Shown here: positions 8,254 through 17,877 of the stretch, piece after piece
Position numbering within the stretch: position 1 is the first letter of the stretch
How the letters are laid out: every line of letters starts with the position of its first letter
Assembly (NCBI RefSeq): GCF_016887565.1
Contig: NZ_CP069396.1
Location: forward strand, 9,406,001-9,470,000
Reading direction: 5' to 3'
DNA from: Archangium violaceum
GTDB lineage: Bacteria; Myxococcota; Myxococcia; Myxococcales; Myxococcaceae
DNA: 64,000 bases
Translations under genes and position numbers: made by a program
Notes under the pieces: generated by a model
Database searches by the model: none
What the model was told of the DNA's origin: nothing
Seen by the model: the letters and a program-made list of their open reading frames with translations, nothing else

Positions 8254-10350
8254 TCAGTCCTCGAGGAGCAGCGCCGTGGCCTCCATGGCGCGCCTGGGCC
8301 GATCGAACCAATACTCACGCAGCAGCGGTTCCAGCTCGTAATCGACGATGCGCTGATACCAGTCATCGTCGCAGGTCCCACCGATGGGAGGGCCGCAGAA
8401 GTAGCTGTGCCCCACGAGGAAGCCCTTGCCGAGGCCGTCGTCCTTCTTGATGAGCTCGTTCACCTTCTTCACGCGGTTGCGGATGCGCTCGATGAGGGCG
8501 GCTGGCGCGCCCCGGGACGTGAGCAGCCGTTGGAAGGAGGGATCGTCCAGCGCGGGCTCGACATCCACGAAGGCGAAGCGCCGCCGCAACGCGTAGTCCA
8601 CCATGGCCAGCGAGCGGTCGGCCGTGTTCATCGTGCCGATGATGTGCAGGTTGGGGGGAACGTAGAAGGGCTCCTCCTTCTCGTCCGCGTAGGCCAGCGA
8701 GGTGGCCCAGCGCGGCTCCCTCTTGTCCTGCTCGATGAGCATCATCAACTCACCGAGCACCTTGCCGAGGTTGCCCCGGTTGATCTCGTCGATGATGAGG
8801 ACATAGGTGTCGTCCTTGTCCTGCAGCGCTCGATCGCAGAAGCGCAGGAACGGACCATCTCGCAGTTCGAAGCCCCCGCCCTTCGCGGGACGGTAACCCT
8901 GGACGAAGTCCTCGTAGGCATAGGACGGGTGGAATTGGACGAAGCAGACGTGCTCGGGGTCGCGCCGCCCGACGAGCAGATCCGCCAGCCGCGAGGCAAG
9001 GAACGTCTTGCCCACGCCGGGAGGGCCCTGGAGCACCACGTTCTTGCGGTGGCGCACGAGCCCGATGAGGTGCTCGAGGTCCTCGCGGGAGCGGAAGAGC
9101 TCGGCCGTGGCCTCATCGAGAGTGTAGGGCGGCTTCGGCTTGGAGACGTTCGAGGAGGAGTCATCCGTCCCGGGGCGGCCATCCGGGCCCTTGGCCCCCA
9201 CGGCCGCCTTGAGTTGGGGCAGGAGGCGCGGATGGTGGGTGATCTCCGTGAGTGTCTTGGTGACGAGCAGCTCCCGAGGTGTCTCCTCACCGGTCCACAG
9301 CCACTTCACACGGCGCACGTTGGGGTAGCCGGAGCGGGAAGCGTCGTAGGTGTAGCCGGACTCCACGACACCGTAGCCCACGATGAGCGAGCGGCCCTGC
9401 TTCACGAAGACCAGATCACCGGGCTTCATCTCGTGGGCGAATTCCCAGGCGGCGAGCGCGTCCTGGATGGGATCGCTGCCATCATTCCGGCTCTGCCGGA
9501 GCGCGGCCCGCACCTCGTCATGGCTGCTGAACCTGCTCAGGTCTCCCAGCCCGCTGATACCAATGGCGATGATGCCCTTGTCCTGGAACTCCTCCCAGTA
9601 CTCGGCGCCACGGCCGCAGGCGATGAGCCACGCACGCTGGGTGGGAGCAGGGGGCTCCTCGGTCCCATTGGCCCCCGTCTCGATGGACCCCGGTGACTCC
9701 ACCCCCCACACGCAGAGGCGCTCCAGATCCCAGGCCCCCACCCCGAGCGCCGCCTGGAGCTCCCGCACCACCTCCACGAAGCGGAAATACGAGGCGACAG
9801 GGTCCTCGGTCTTCTCGAAGAGCCCCTCCTCCGCCAGCCGCTTGCGCATCGACTCGTAGTAGGCGGGCCAGGTCTCCGGCGCTTCCTGGTGCCAGATGGC
9901 GCTCACGAAGAACGGCACCCGTGACGGCTGCACGTTCCGGCGCGTCGTCACACCCATGTCGATGTGCTCCACCAGCCGGTCGTGGAATGCCTGCATCCGC
10001 GCGCGTGCATCCGCATCCGACCTCGGCACGGGCAGCACCGCGCGCAGCCGCGCCGTGATGTCCGCCGACTGCGCGGGCAGGTGCTTCAAAAGGGTATTCA
10101 GGAACATCGCCCCGGACAGCCCCTTGAGCCCGAAGACGTCCCACTCCCCTCTCGTCCTCATGTCGAAGACGGCTCGCAGCCTGTCGAGCTCGATGCGCTC
10201 CCCGAGGAAGTCTCCGATGAGCGACCGGATCTCCTCGCGCACCTTCACGCGCTCGCCGTCCCGCTGGTCGTACTCGCTCATGAATGCGCGATCGGCGCGC
10301 ATCGCTTCCAGCCTCTTCTTCCACTGCTCGAGGGTTGCCGCGTTCAGCAT
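8254..10350 (-). CDS. mcrB: McrB-like AAA+ GTPase with central EVE/PUA-like domain
   Basis: 698 residues in three parts. Residues 1-220 are a helical N-terminal region that I do not recognise. Residues about 238-370 (AWLIACGRG...YWEEF...GIIAIG...KPGDLVFVKQG...IVGYGVV) look like an EVE/PUA-type fold, often used to read modified bases. Residues about 410-600 are the McrB-type AAA+ module: Walker A GPPGVGKT (442-449), Walker B with the McrB signature LIIDEINRGNLGKVLGE (from 518), sensor GTMNTADRS (572-580) and RRRF (589-592) as arginine finger. It would translocate on DNA and deliver McrC to modified sites. It is transcribed with mcrC downstream. The region before it is closed by a terminator (10392-10429), so it has its own promoter. 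The specificity domain differs from that of E. coli McrB. Confidence 0.9.
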   Translation of the reverse strand: MLNAATLEQWKKRLEAMRADRAFMSEYDQRDGERVKVREEIRSLIGDFLGERIELDRLRAVFDMRTRGEWDVFGLKGLSGAMFLNTLLKHLPAQSADITARLRAVLPVPRSDADARARMQAFHDRLVEHIDMGVTTRRNVQPSRVPFFVSAIWHQEAPETWPAYYESMRKRLAEEGLFEKTEDPVASYFRFVEVVRELQAALGVGAWDLERLCVWGVESPGSIETGANGTEEPPAPTQRAWLIACGRGAEYWEEFQDKGIIAIGISGLGDLSRFSSHDEVRAALRQSRNDGSDPIQDALAAWEFAHEMKPGDLVFVKQGRSLIVGYGVVESGYTYDASRSGYPNVRRVKWLWTGEETPRELLVTKTLTEITHHPRLLPQLKAAVGAKGPDGRPGTDDSSSNVSKPKPPYTLDEATAELFRSREDLEHLIGLVRHRKNVVLQGPPGVGKTFLASRLADLLVGRRDPEHVCFVQFHPSYAYEDFVQGYRPAKGGGFELRDGPFLRFCDRALQDKDDTYVLIIDEINRGNLGKVLGELMMLIEQDKREPRWATSLAYADEKEEPFYVPPNLHIIGTMNTADRSLAMVDYALRRRFAFVDVEPALDDPSFQRLLTSRGAPAALIERIRNRVKKVNELIKKDDGLGKGFLVGHSYFCGPPIGGTCDDDWYQRIVDYELEPLLREYWFDRPRRAMEATALLLED

Positions 10351-10391
10351 CGCGCCGCGAGGTTAGCCGAGATGCTCCCTCCAAAGACAAC

Positions 10392-10429
10392 GGGCCGAGG
10401 TCACCGGAGGAGGACGGTGACCTCGGCCC
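10392..10429 (-). terminator. Terminator of the act (alternative complex III) operon
   Basis: A perfect 15-bp stem (gggccgaggtcaccg / cggtgacctcggccc) has an 8-base loop, gaggagga. On the minus strand it is followed by GTTGTCTTTGG, moderately T-rich. It lies about 100 bases after the actF stop and before mcrB, so it separates the two transcription units. Confidence 0.7.
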
Positions 10430-10485
10430 ATGAACCTCGCGCACTCTGGGTGCGCGGGGGCACGGCTCACGTCGATAGGGGTAAA

Positions 10486-10522
10486 GACCCTCACCCCAGC
10501 CCTCTCCCAGAGGGAGAGGGGG
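10486..10522. repeat. REP-like palindromic repeat unit
   Basis: The stretch accctcaccccagccctct continues into ccctctccc-aga-gggagaggg, a 9-bp perfect stem with a 3-base loop at 10500-10520. It starts 10 bases after the actF stop. This wording (CCCTCACCCC..CCCTCTCCC..GGGAGAGGG) recurs as a dispersed intergenic palindrome in several GC-rich proteobacterial genomes, so I call it REP-like. It may also stabilise the 3' end of the act transcript. Confidence 0.5.
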
Positions 10523-10531
10523 CATACACGG

Positions 10532-11698
10532 TCACGTGTGATGGTGCAGGCTCTCCACCAGGTACGGGTCGTTTCGCGCGATCAGTGGCACCGATGCCAC
10601 CGTCCTCGTCACCGTCAGCACGAACAACGCTCCCAATCCCACCAGCCCCGCTACGTCCCAGACGCTGATGCCCGTGTACTCGGGCATGTTCGACGGCGCG
10701 ATCATCAGGTGCAGATCCAACCACCGCCCCGCCAACATGATGCCCGCCACCAGGCACAGGTGCGTCGCGTTGCGCTTGGCTGGCTTCGGCAGCAGCAGCA
10801 CGAACGGCAGCGCCCAGTTGAGCACCACGTTCAGGTAGAACGGCCCCTCCCAGCCTCCGTGCATCCGGTGGATGAAGTAGACCGTCTCCTCCGGAATGTT
10901 CGCGTACCAGATGAGCAGGAATTGCGAGAACCACAGGTAGGCCCACAGCGTCGCGAAGCCGAACATCAGCTTGCCCAGATCGTGCAGGTGGCTGGTGTTG
11001 AGCTCCTTCATCAGCCCCGAGCGCTTCATCAGCACCACCGCCACGGTGATCGCCGCCACGCTCGACTCCAGCAGCCCCGCGACGTTGTACAGCCCGTAGA
11101 TGGTGCTGAACCAGTGCGGCTCCAGGCTCATCAGCCAGTCGAAGCTCGCCAGACAGAACGATATCGCGAACACCACCAGGAAGATGGCCGAGGTGGCCAC
11201 GTTGCGCTTCGTCGGCCCCACGGAAGGCTCGGCGTCCTGGTCCAGTGAGTTCTTCCGCAGCCGCCACGTCAGGAACGCCCAGAGCACCAGCATCACCCCC
11301 ATGCGGATGGCGAAGCCCGGCGCGTTGAGGAATGCGGCCTTCTGGTGCAACAGGTGGTCCGTCTCCATCACCCCGGGACGCGCCCATAGGTACAGCGAGG
11401 GCAGGCCCGCGAGCACGACCAGCAGGCTCACCGCGCCCACCGGCACGTAGGAAGCGAAGGCCTCGGGAATACGCTTGAAGACGGTGTACCAACCCGCGTT
11501 CGCCACCGAGTTGAGCGCGAGGAACACCGCGCCGCCCAGCGCCAGCGTGAGGAAGAAGAAGCCGTTGAGCAACAGGCTGGAGAAGCCACGGGTGGGCTCC
11601 TGGGCCAGGCCCGCGGCCAGACCGAGCAGTCCGAGCACCGCCAGCGCCATGCTGGCCCTGCGGAGGTTGGGGCTGATGACGATTCCCGAGGAGCTCAT
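10532..11698 (-). CDS. actF: ActF, integral membrane subunit of alternative complex III
   Basis: 388 residues, nearly all hydrophobic, with about ten predicted helices. It resembles the NrfD-type subunits ActC/ActF of alternative complex III, the multiheme quinol oxidoreductase that replaces bc1 in myxobacteria, Bacteroidetes and others. Recognisable stretches are LNSVANAGWYTVFKRIPEAF near the first helices and HLHDLGKLMFGFATLWAYLW in the middle, which is typical of ActF. It has no haem motif. As the last gene of the operon it starts with an ATGA overlap with actE (11695-11698). A REP-like hairpin and then a terminator follow. Confidence 0.9.
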   Translation of the reverse strand: MSSSGIVISPNLRRASMALAVLGLLGLAAGLAQEPTRGFSSLLLNGFFFLTLALGGAVFLALNSVANAGWYTVFKRIPEAFASYVPVGAVSLLVVLAGLPSLYLWARPGVMETDHLLHQKAAFLNAPGFAIRMGVMLVLWAFLTWRLRKNSLDQDAEPSVGPTKRNVATSAIFLVVFAISFCLASFDWLMSLEPHWFSTIYGLYNVAGLLESSVAAITVAVVLMKRSGLMKELNTSHLHDLGKLMFGFATLWAYLWFSQFLLIWYANIPEETVYFIHRMHGGWEGPFYLNVVLNWALPFVLLLPKPAKRNATHLCLVAGIMLAGRWLDLHLMIAPSNMPEYTGISVWDVAGLVGLGALFVLTVTRTVASVPLIARNDPYLVESLHHHT

Positions 11699-12267
11699 GG
11701 CGTGTCCTTCCGCGCGGTCCGCGTCGGTGACTGCAACGACCGGATGTAGTGGACGATCTTCCAGCGGTCCTCCTGGGCCACCTGCGAGCCGTGCGCCGGC
11801 ATCAATCCCTGTCCGTGGGAGATGATGTGGAAGAGCTGCCCGTCGGCGAGGCCGAGGGCGTGCTCGGCCAGCAGCGACGGAGGCCGGGGGAAGCGCGCGG
11901 CCACCAGGCCATCCCCGAGCCCTCCCGAGCCGTGGCAGTGCGAGCAGTAGCGGTTGAAGGCCACCTTGCCGCGCGCCAGCACCGGCTCCGAGGCCTCGAA
12001 GGGATTCTTCAGCTCCGTGGAGGCGCGCATGGCCTCCTCGGTGCCCGGGCCGTAGTGCAGCGGCGAATAGCCCCGCGGAATGCTGCCCGGCGCGGGCGCC
12101 ATCAGTGTCTTGCCATCGCGCGTGTTGGGGTTGGGCGCGTAGCTGTCATACGGCACGGAGCCGTACATGTCCGGCGCGTATTCGAGGTTGGGCTGGGACA
12201 CGTCCCGCTCGCAGCCCACCTGCGAGGCCGCGGCGAGCACGCCGATTCCGAAGAGGAGCCGCTTCAC
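11695..12267 (-). CDS. actE: ActE, monohaem cytochrome c subunit of alternative complex III
   Basis: 190 residues with one haem c motif, CSHCH, in RGKVAFNRYCSHCHGSGGLGDG, and a later Met in HGQGLMPAHGSQV as the likely sixth ligand. The N-terminus, [22 protein letters not shown], is a signal peptide with a near-lipobox at Cys19, so the protein is probably lipid-anchored in the periplasm, as ActE is in characterised complexes. It would accept electrons from the complex and hand them to an oxidase or soluble carrier. It overlaps actD by 4 bp at the start and actF by 4 bp at the end, which suggests translational coupling. Confidence 0.9.
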   Translation of the reverse strand: MKRLLFGIGVLAAASQVGCERDVSQPNLEYAPDMYGSVPYDSYAPNPNTRDGKTLMAPAPGSIPRGYSPLHYGPGTEEAMRASTELKNPFEASEPVLARGKVAFNRYCSHCHGSGGLGDGLVAARFPRPPSLLAEHALGLADGQLFHIISHGQGLMPAHGSQVAQEDRWKIVHYIRSLQSPTRTARKDTP

Positions 12268-12782
12268 GACGCCACCTCCATCTGCTCCACCTCGAGCGCA
12301 CCGTGATGCTCGAGCATCCGCCGCAGCTTCCCGTCCGACTCGTCCGCGCGCAGCGCCAGCACGAAACGGTCATCCGTCACCCGGGGCAGCGCCTCGCGCT
12401 TGCTGCCGGGGAAGGTCTTCGTGCGCAACAGGAAGGCCGCCACGGTGAGGAGGCCCGCGCACAGCACCGTGAGCTCGAAGGCCACCGGGATGAAAGCCGG
12501 GAAGGAGTTGAAGGGCTTGCCTCCCACGTTGAGCGGCCAGCTCACCACCGACGTGTAGTACTGGAGCGCCAGGGCCGACGTGGTGCCGAACAGCCCCGCC
12601 CCGAAGCACACCCAGGTCAGGCGCGAGGACTTCAGCCCCATCGCCTCGTCCATCCCGTGGATGGCGTACGGCGTGTAGACGTCATGCACCGCGTAGCCCG
12701 CCTCGCGGGCGGCCCGGGTGGCGTCGAGGACGTGCTCCTCGCTGTCGAAGTAGCTGAGCAGGACGGATTGGGACTGGCTCAT
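12264..12782 (-). CDS. actD: ActD, small membrane subunit of alternative complex III (DUF3341)
   Basis: 172 residues from the ATG at 12780-12782 ([20 protein letters not shown]). The soluble N-terminal part matches the ActD/DUF3341 pattern (DAAREAGY-like, [15 protein letters not shown]), followed by two membrane helices ([19 protein letters not shown] and [18 protein letters not shown]). The open frame extends far upstream, but this start gives the usual ActD length and a 4-bp ATGA overlap with actC, as for its neighbours. The role in the complex is structural; it carries no cofactor motif. Confidence 0.88.
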   Translation of the reverse strand: MSQSQSVLLSYFDSEEHVLDATRAAREAGYAVHDVYTPYAIHGMDEAMGLKSSRLTWVCFGAGLFGTTSALALQYYTSVVSWPLNVGGKPFNSFPAFIPVAFELTVLCAGLLTVAAFLLRTKTFPGSKREALPRVTDDRFVLALRADESDGKLRRMLEHHGALEVEQMEVAS

Positions 12783-14266
12783 ACCGGCATGTCCTTTCTC
12801 ACCGCCACCGCCGCCAGGGCCGGGGTGGGCAGGGGCTCCGGCGTCTCCGCCGGGTGCTCGTGCGGCGTCTCGGAGCCGTGAGCCGGGTGGCTGGCATGCG
12901 CCGGGGCATGCGCTCCCCGCGCGAACGCCGCCACGCTCTTCACCTCTCCGATGGAGATGATGGGCAGCACCCGGGTGAACAGCAGGAACAGCGTGAAGAA
13001 GAGGCCGAAGGTGCCCACGAACGTGCCCACCTCGACCACCGTGGGCGTGTACATGGACCAGCTCGAGGGCAGGAAGTCCCGGTGCAGCGACGTCACGATG
13101 ATGACGAAGCGCTCGAACCACATGCCCACGTTGATGACCAGCGACAGCACGAAGATGGCCGCGGGCGACGTCCGAATCTTCTTGAACCAGAACAGGTGCG
13201 GCGACACCACGTTGCACGTCACCATCGTCCAGTACGCCCACGCGTACGGGCCGAATGCCCGGTTCATGAACGTGAACTTCTCGTACGGGTTGCCCGAGTA
13301 CCAGGCGATGAAGAACTCCGTCCCGTACGCCAGCGACACGATGCCACCCGTGACGATGATGACCTTCGTCATGTTCTCCAGGTGGCGGATGGTGATGAGG
13401 TGCTCGAAGCCCAGCACCGTGCGGGTGATGATCATCAGCGTCAGCACCATCGCGAAGCCGCTGAACACCGCGCCGGCGACGAAGTACGGCGGGAAGATGG
13501 TGGTGTGCCAGCCGGGGATGACCGAGGTCGCGAAGTCGAACGACACGATGGTGTGCACGCTGAGCACCAGCGGCGTCGCCAGGCCCGCCAGCAGCAGGTA
13601 CACCGTCTCGTAGCGGTGCCACGTGCGCGACGAGCCGTTCCACCCGAACGACAGCGCCTTGAAGATGGACTTCTTCAGCCCCTTCGCCCTGTCACGCACC
13701 GTGGCCAGGTCCGGAATGAGGCCGAAGTACCAGAACACCGCCGAGATGGTGAAGTACGTGCTGATCGCGAACACGTCCCACAGCAGCGGCGAGCGGAAGT
13801 TCACCCAGAGCGAGCCGCGGCTGTTCGGATAGGGCAGCACCCAGAAGGCGTTCCACGGCCGGCCCATGTGGATGACCGGGAAGATGGCCGCGCACATGAC
13901 CGCGAAGAGCGTCATCGCCTCGGCCGCCCGGTTGATGCTCGTGCGCCACTTCTGCCGGAAGAGGAAGAGGATGGCGGAGATGAGCGTGCCCGCGTGGCCG
14001 ATGCCCACCCAGAACACGAAGTTGGTGATGTCGAAGGCCCAGCCGATCGTCTTGTTGAGGCCCCACACGCCGATACCGGTGGCCACCTCGTAGGAGACCA
14101 TGCCCACGCCCACCGCCAGCGTGGCGACCGCCAGGGCGAAGGCCACCCACCACTTGCCGGTGGGCTTGCGCTCCATGGGGGCGCAGATCTCCCCCGTGAG
14201 CTGGCCGAGGGTGCGCTCCTCGCCGACGAGCGGCACCCGCAGGGAGGATGTGTGCTGGTTGCTCAT
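12779..14266 (-). CDS. actC: ActC, NrfD-like quinol-binding membrane subunit of alternative complex III
   Basis: 495 residues from the ATG at 14264-14266 ([20 protein letters not shown]), which overlaps the actB stop by 4 bp. The frame is open further upstream, but that part only shadows actB. About ten membrane helices follow the NrfD/PsrC pattern, with characteristic stretches such as [40 protein letters not shown] and [15 protein letters not shown]. ActC is held to carry the quinol-oxidation site facing the Fe-S subunit ActB. The C-terminal 45 residues are a His/Pro/Ala-rich soluble tail ([20 protein letters not shown]) of unknown use. Confidence 0.92.
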   Translation of the reverse strand: MSNQHTSSLRVPLVGEERTLGQLTGEICAPMERKPTGKWWVAFALAVATLAVGVGMVSYEVATGIGVWGLNKTIGWAFDITNFVFWVGIGHAGTLISAILFLFRQKWRTSINRAAEAMTLFAVMCAAIFPVIHMGRPWNAFWVLPYPNSRGSLWVNFRSPLLWDVFAISTYFTISAVFWYFGLIPDLATVRDRAKGLKKSIFKALSFGWNGSSRTWHRYETVYLLLAGLATPLVLSVHTIVSFDFATSVIPGWHTTIFPPYFVAGAVFSGFAMVLTLMIITRTVLGFEHLITIRHLENMTKVIIVTGGIVSLAYGTEFFIAWYSGNPYEKFTFMNRAFGPYAWAYWTMVTCNVVSPHLFWFKKIRTSPAAIFVLSLVINVGMWFERFVIIVTSLHRDFLPSSWSMYTPTVVEVGTFVGTFGLFFTLFLLFTRVLPIISIGEVKSVAAFARGAHAPAHASHPAHGSETPHEHPAETPEPLPTPALAAVAVRKDMPV

Positions 14267-17238
14267 TCCGCGCTCCCGTCTCCGGTGTTGCGAACCTTGG
14301 TGAGGTACGTCACGGCCGGACCGATGTTGAGTTCCTCCAGCAGCCGGTAGGCGCGCCCGCTCTTCGCCAGCTTCGCCACGTCGCTGTTCGGGTCGTTGAG
14401 GTCTCCGAAGTGGATGGCCCGCGCCGGGCAGCTCTGCTGGCACGCGGTGCGGATCTCTCCGTCACGCACCTCGCGCCCCTCGCGCTTCGCCGACGCCTTG
14501 CCCTCCTGGATGCGCTGCACGCACAGCGAGCACTTCTCCATCACGCCGCGCGTGCGCACCACCACGTCCGGGTTGAGCACCATGCGCTCGAGCGGCTCGT
14601 CGTGCTTGTAGTCGAACCAGTTGAACCGCCGGACCTTCGTGGGGCAGTTGTTCGCGCAGTAGCGGGTGCCCACGCAGCGGTTGTAGACCTGCTGGTTGAG
14701 GCCCTCGCTCGAGTGCACCGTCGCGAGCACCGGGCACACCGTCTCGCACGGGGCGTTCTCGCAGTGCTGGCACATCATCGGTTGGTGCACCACGCGCGGC
14801 GCGTCCGGCTCGCCCTCGTAGTACCGGTCGATGCGCATCCAGTGCATCTCCCGCTGCCGGCGCGCCTCGTCCTCTCCCACGATGGGGATGTTGTTCTCCG
14901 CCTGGCAGGACACCACGCACGCCGAGCAGCCCGTGCAGGCGCTCAGGTCCACCGCCATGGCCCAGCGGTGGCCCTTGTACTCGTGGCCCGACCAGATGGA
15001 GAGCGGGTGGCCACTCCCGTGACCGCCCTCCTCCTCGTTGCCCGCGCGCGGGTTGGCGAGGAACGCCGCCAGCTCGGCCTCGCGTACCAGCGCGCGGCCC
15101 TCCATGGAGGCGTGTGTCTGGGACAGGGCGAGGGGCTGGTGATCGGGCGTCACCTGCACTCCCACCCCATGCGCCGTGCGGCGCACCTTCCCATTCGTCA
15201 AAGAGGCCAGGCCGAAGGCGTTCTCCCCCACTTCGTTCCCGATACGTCCCACCTTCGTCCGGCCATAACCCATGGCGAGGCCCAGCGCCCGCGGATGCGT
15301 GCCCGGCTGCACCAGCGCCGGCACCGCGAGCGTCTTCCCCCCGGAGATCACCTTCACCACCTGCCCGTCGCGGATGCCCAGCTTCGACGCGGTGGAAGGC
15401 GCCACACAGAGGTAGTTGCCCCAGGTCGCCTTGGAGATCGGATCCGGCATCTCCTGCAGCCAGCCATTGTTGGCCAGCGCGCCGTCCCTCAAGGCCACCT
15501 TTTGATACAGAACCAGTTCGTACTCACCCGCCCCCGAGGAGGAGCCCGCCAGCGCCGCCGCCACGCTCTCGGCGCGGAACGTGGGGGCCTCGGAGGCCGA
15601 GGGCGGCAGCACCACCACCACGCCCTGGCGCACCGCCTCGTCCCAGAAGGGCTGGAAGCCCGTGGCCACGTTCGCGCGCGGGAAGATCTCCGCCTCCCAG
15701 CGGGCCCGTAGGAAGTCGTAGTGCGACTGCTCCACCCCCGCCCACTTCAGCAGGGACTCCACCGCGCCACGCGTGTCGTGCAGCGGAGCCACCACCGGCT
15801 GGCGCAGGCTCAGCACCCCGCGCCGCGGCTCGGCATCCCCCCAGGACTCCAGCGGGGTGTGGTCCGGCGCGTGGAAGCGCACCAGCGAGGCCGTCTCGTC
15901 GAGCCGGTCGCTCGTGGCCACCGTCAGCGCCACGTCCTTCAGCAGGCCCGCCAGCGCCTCGCCCTTCGGGTGGGCGTAGGCCGGGTTGACGCCATGGAAG
16001 AGGACGGCGCCCACCTGCTTCGCCTCCAGCTCGGCGAGCAGCTCGCCGAAGGTCATCGCCCCCGCGTCCAGCGCGAGGCCCCCCGTCACGGAGCGGGTGG
16101 TGCCCTCGTTGCCGAGCAGCTCGTTGGCCGCGTTGGCCAGCACCTGGGCGGCGGGCTCGTCACTCCCGCACACCACCAGGGCCTTCTGCCTCGCGGCCCA
16201 CAGCTCGCCGGCCAGTACGTCCAGCACGTCGGCGGCCACCTGCTTCACGAGGAATCTCTCGAGGCCCTCCACGCTCCGTCCGGCCTTCTCCGCCAGCCGC
16301 CTCACCAGCCCCGCCAGCGCGGGCACCACGTCCGAGGGCGCCACCGGCACGCGCTTGTCGGCGCTCGCGCCCGTCAGCGTCATCAACGGCTCGAGCTGCC
16401 AGTGCCGCGCCATCTCCTTCTTGCCCGCCGCGTCACGGGCCTCGGTGTACTGGCGCGTGAAGGCCACCGGCGACACCCAGGTGCCCAGGAAGTCCGCGCC
16501 GAAGCTGGCGATGACCTTCGCCTGGTCGAAGCGGTAGTCCGGCACCCCGCGCACGCCGTGCGTGAGGCGGTGGGCCTCGGCGATGGCCTCGAGCTCCCCG
16601 GTCGCGTCGAAGCGCACCGTCCGCGCGGTGGGGAAGACAGACAGGAAGCGCGCCACGGCGGCCTCGGCGGTGGGTCCCAGCACCCACGGGAGCACGAGCC
16701 GGATGGGCTTCCCCTCCCCCGCCAGCTTCCGCAGCCCCTCCACCACCGCCTTGTCCAGCTCGCCCCAGGTGGCCTTCGTCCCCCCCACCGACGGCCAGCG
16801 CGAGCGGTTGGCGTCATAGAGGGACAGCACGGACGCCTGGCCCGTGGCGCACACACCGCCACGCGACACCGGGTGCTCCTCGTTGCCCTCCACCTTGATG
16901 GGGCGGCCATCGCGCGTCTTCAGCAGGACGCCACAGTTGGCGCTGCACGCACCGCAGGTGGACGCGTACCAGAGGGCAAGGCCCGGGGTGACCTCGTCCG
17001 GCCTGGCGATGAAGGGCACCGCCTTCTGAACCGGGGCGCGCTGACAGGCCACCATGGCCGCCGCGGCGCTCAGGCCCATCACCTTGAAGAAGTCACGGCG
17101 CGAGCTCTGATCCGGCGCCTGGGCCGCCACGCCCACGGGGAGCTCCTCGGCGAACTCGTCGCGGGCCTTCTCGAGCAGTGCCGGATCTCCAGCACGCGCG
17201 GCCAGGCTCTGCCAGTACTTGGGTGTCGTCTCGGACAT
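14263..17238 (-). CDS. actB: ActB, molybdopterin-oxidoreductase-like / Fe-S fusion subunit of alternative complex III
   Basis: 991 residues. A twin-arginine motif, [17 protein letters not shown], lies at 45-61 rather than at the extreme N-terminus, as in other ActB proteins. Residues about 85-700 resemble the molybdopterin oxidoreductase fold (B1 part), with [13 protein letters not shown] and a later GGVCATG for an N-terminal cluster. Family knowledge says this part lost the Mo cofactor. Residues about 730-960 form the B2 ferredoxin-like part with four cysteine groups: [36 protein letters not shown] and CSLC...CQQSCP. Together these would carry electrons from ActC to the cytochromes ActA/ActE. 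The start is the ATG at 17238 with GAGGA overlapping the actA stop region; actA lies 12 bases upstream. Confidence 0.93.
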   Translation of the reverse strand: MSETTPKYWQSLAARAGDPALLEKARDEFAEELPVGVAAQAPDQSSRRDFFKVMGLSAAAAMVACQRAPVQKAVPFIARPDEVTPGLALWYASTCGACSANCGVLLKTRDGRPIKVEGNEEHPVSRGGVCATGQASVLSLYDANRSRWPSVGGTKATWGELDKAVVEGLRKLAGEGKPIRLVLPWVLGPTAEAAVARFLSVFPTARTVRFDATGELEAIAEAHRLTHGVRGVPDYRFDQAKVIASFGADFLGTWVSPVAFTRQYTEARDAAGKKEMARHWQLEPLMTLTGASADKRVPVAPSDVVPALAGLVRRLAEKAGRSVEGLERFLVKQVAADVLDVLAGELWAARQKALVVCGSDEPAAQVLANAANELLGNEGTTRSVTGGLALDAGAMTFGELLAELEAKQVGAVLFHGVNPAYAHPKGEALAGLLKDVALTVATSDRLDETASLVRFHAPDHTPLESWGDAEPRRGVLSLRQPVVAPLHDTRGAVESLLKWAGVEQSHYDFLRARWEAEIFPRANVATGFQPFWDEAVRQGVVVVLPPSASEAPTFRAESVAAALAGSSSGAGEYELVLYQKVALRDGALANNGWLQEMPDPISKATWGNYLCVAPSTASKLGIRDGQVVKVISGGKTLAVPALVQPGTHPRALGLAMGYGRTKVGRIGNEVGENAFGLASLTNGKVRRTAHGVGVQVTPDHQPLALSQTHASMEGRALVREAELAAFLANPRAGNEEEGGHGSGHPLSIWSGHEYKGHRWAMAVDLSACTGCSACVVSCQAENNIPIVGEDEARRQREMHWMRIDRYYEGEPDAPRVVHQPMMCQHCENAPCETVCPVLATVHSSEGLNQQVYNRCVGTRYCANNCPTKVRRFNWFDYKHDEPLERMVLNPDVVVRTRGVMEKCSLCVQRIQEGKASAKREGREVRDGEIRTACQQSCPARAIHFGDLNDPNSDVAKLAKSGRAYRLLEELNIGPAVTYLTKVRNTGDGSAE

Positions 17239-17250
17239 GGTGCGCGTTCC

Positions 17251-17877
17251 TCAGCGGTGGCAGCCAGAGCAATCGGTGGGAGGGTTCAGGGTGCGCGGCG
17301 CCGGGGTGACGGGCGCGGAGGCCACGGCCACCCCCGACGCGGAGGTCCTCAGCACACCGGATGCCAACGGCGGTACCGGCGCCTGGGATTTCGACTCCTG
17401 CGTCTCGCGGTGGCAGTCCAGGCACCAGCCCATCGTCATGGGCTCCACCTGCTCCAGCCGCACCATCTCCTGCACCGGGCCGTGGCACTGCTGGCACTCC
17501 AGCCCGGAGGTGACGTGGCTCGCGTGGTTGAAGTACGCGTGGTCCGGCAGCCGGTGCACGCGCACCCACTCGATGGGCGTGTTCTGCTTCACCGCCTGGG
17601 TGAGCTTCTGGATCTCTGGCGAGTCCGTCTTCACCTGGGTGTGGCAGTTCATGCACACACCGGAGTGGGGAATGCCGGCGTGCCGGCTCTTCTCCGCGCC
17701 CACGTGGCAGTACTGACAGTCGATTTCGTAGTGGCCGGCATGCACCGCGTGCGAGAACGCGATGGGCTGCGCGGGCATGTAGTTCTGGTTGTTGTTGACC
17801 GGCGTGGTGTCACAGCCCCCCAACGCGAGGGCGGCCAGCACACCGGAGAGCAGCGAGGCTCGGGTCGAGTCGATCAT
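17251..17877 (-). CDS. actA: ActA, pentahaem cytochrome c subunit of alternative complex III
   Basis: 208 residues from the ATG at 17875-17877. A signal peptide ends in ALGGCDTT, a good lipobox. Five CxxCH haem motifs are present (CQYCH, CMNCH, CQQCH, CLDCH and CSGCH at the extreme C-terminus), the count known for ActA. Extra His residues (FSHAVHAGH, YFNHASH) are probable distal ligands. It passes electrons from the Fe-S subunit toward ActE or a soluble acceptor on the periplasmic side. The start overlaps the upstream NarI-like gene by 4 bp. Confidence 0.92.
   Translation of the reverse strand: MIDSTRASLLSGVLAALALGGCDTTPVNNNQNYMPAQPIAFSHAVHAGHYEIDCQYCHVGAEKSRHAGIPHSGVCMNCHTQVKTDSPEIQKLTQAVKQNTPIEWVRVHRLPDHAYFNHASHVTSGLECQQCHGPVQEMVRLEQVEPMTMGWCLDCHRETQESKSQAPVPPLASGVLRTSASGVAVASAPVTPAPRTLNPPTDCSGCHR

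Noticed and set aside
12783-13643. Upstream extension of the actD frame
   Set aside because: It overlaps actC completely. The ATG at 12782 gives the normal ActD length and a 4-bp overlap like the neighbouring genes.
14267-14443. Upstream extension of the actC frame
   Set aside because: It overlaps actB, is Arg/Gly/Pro-rich and lacks membrane character. MSNQHTSS at 14266 is the natural start.
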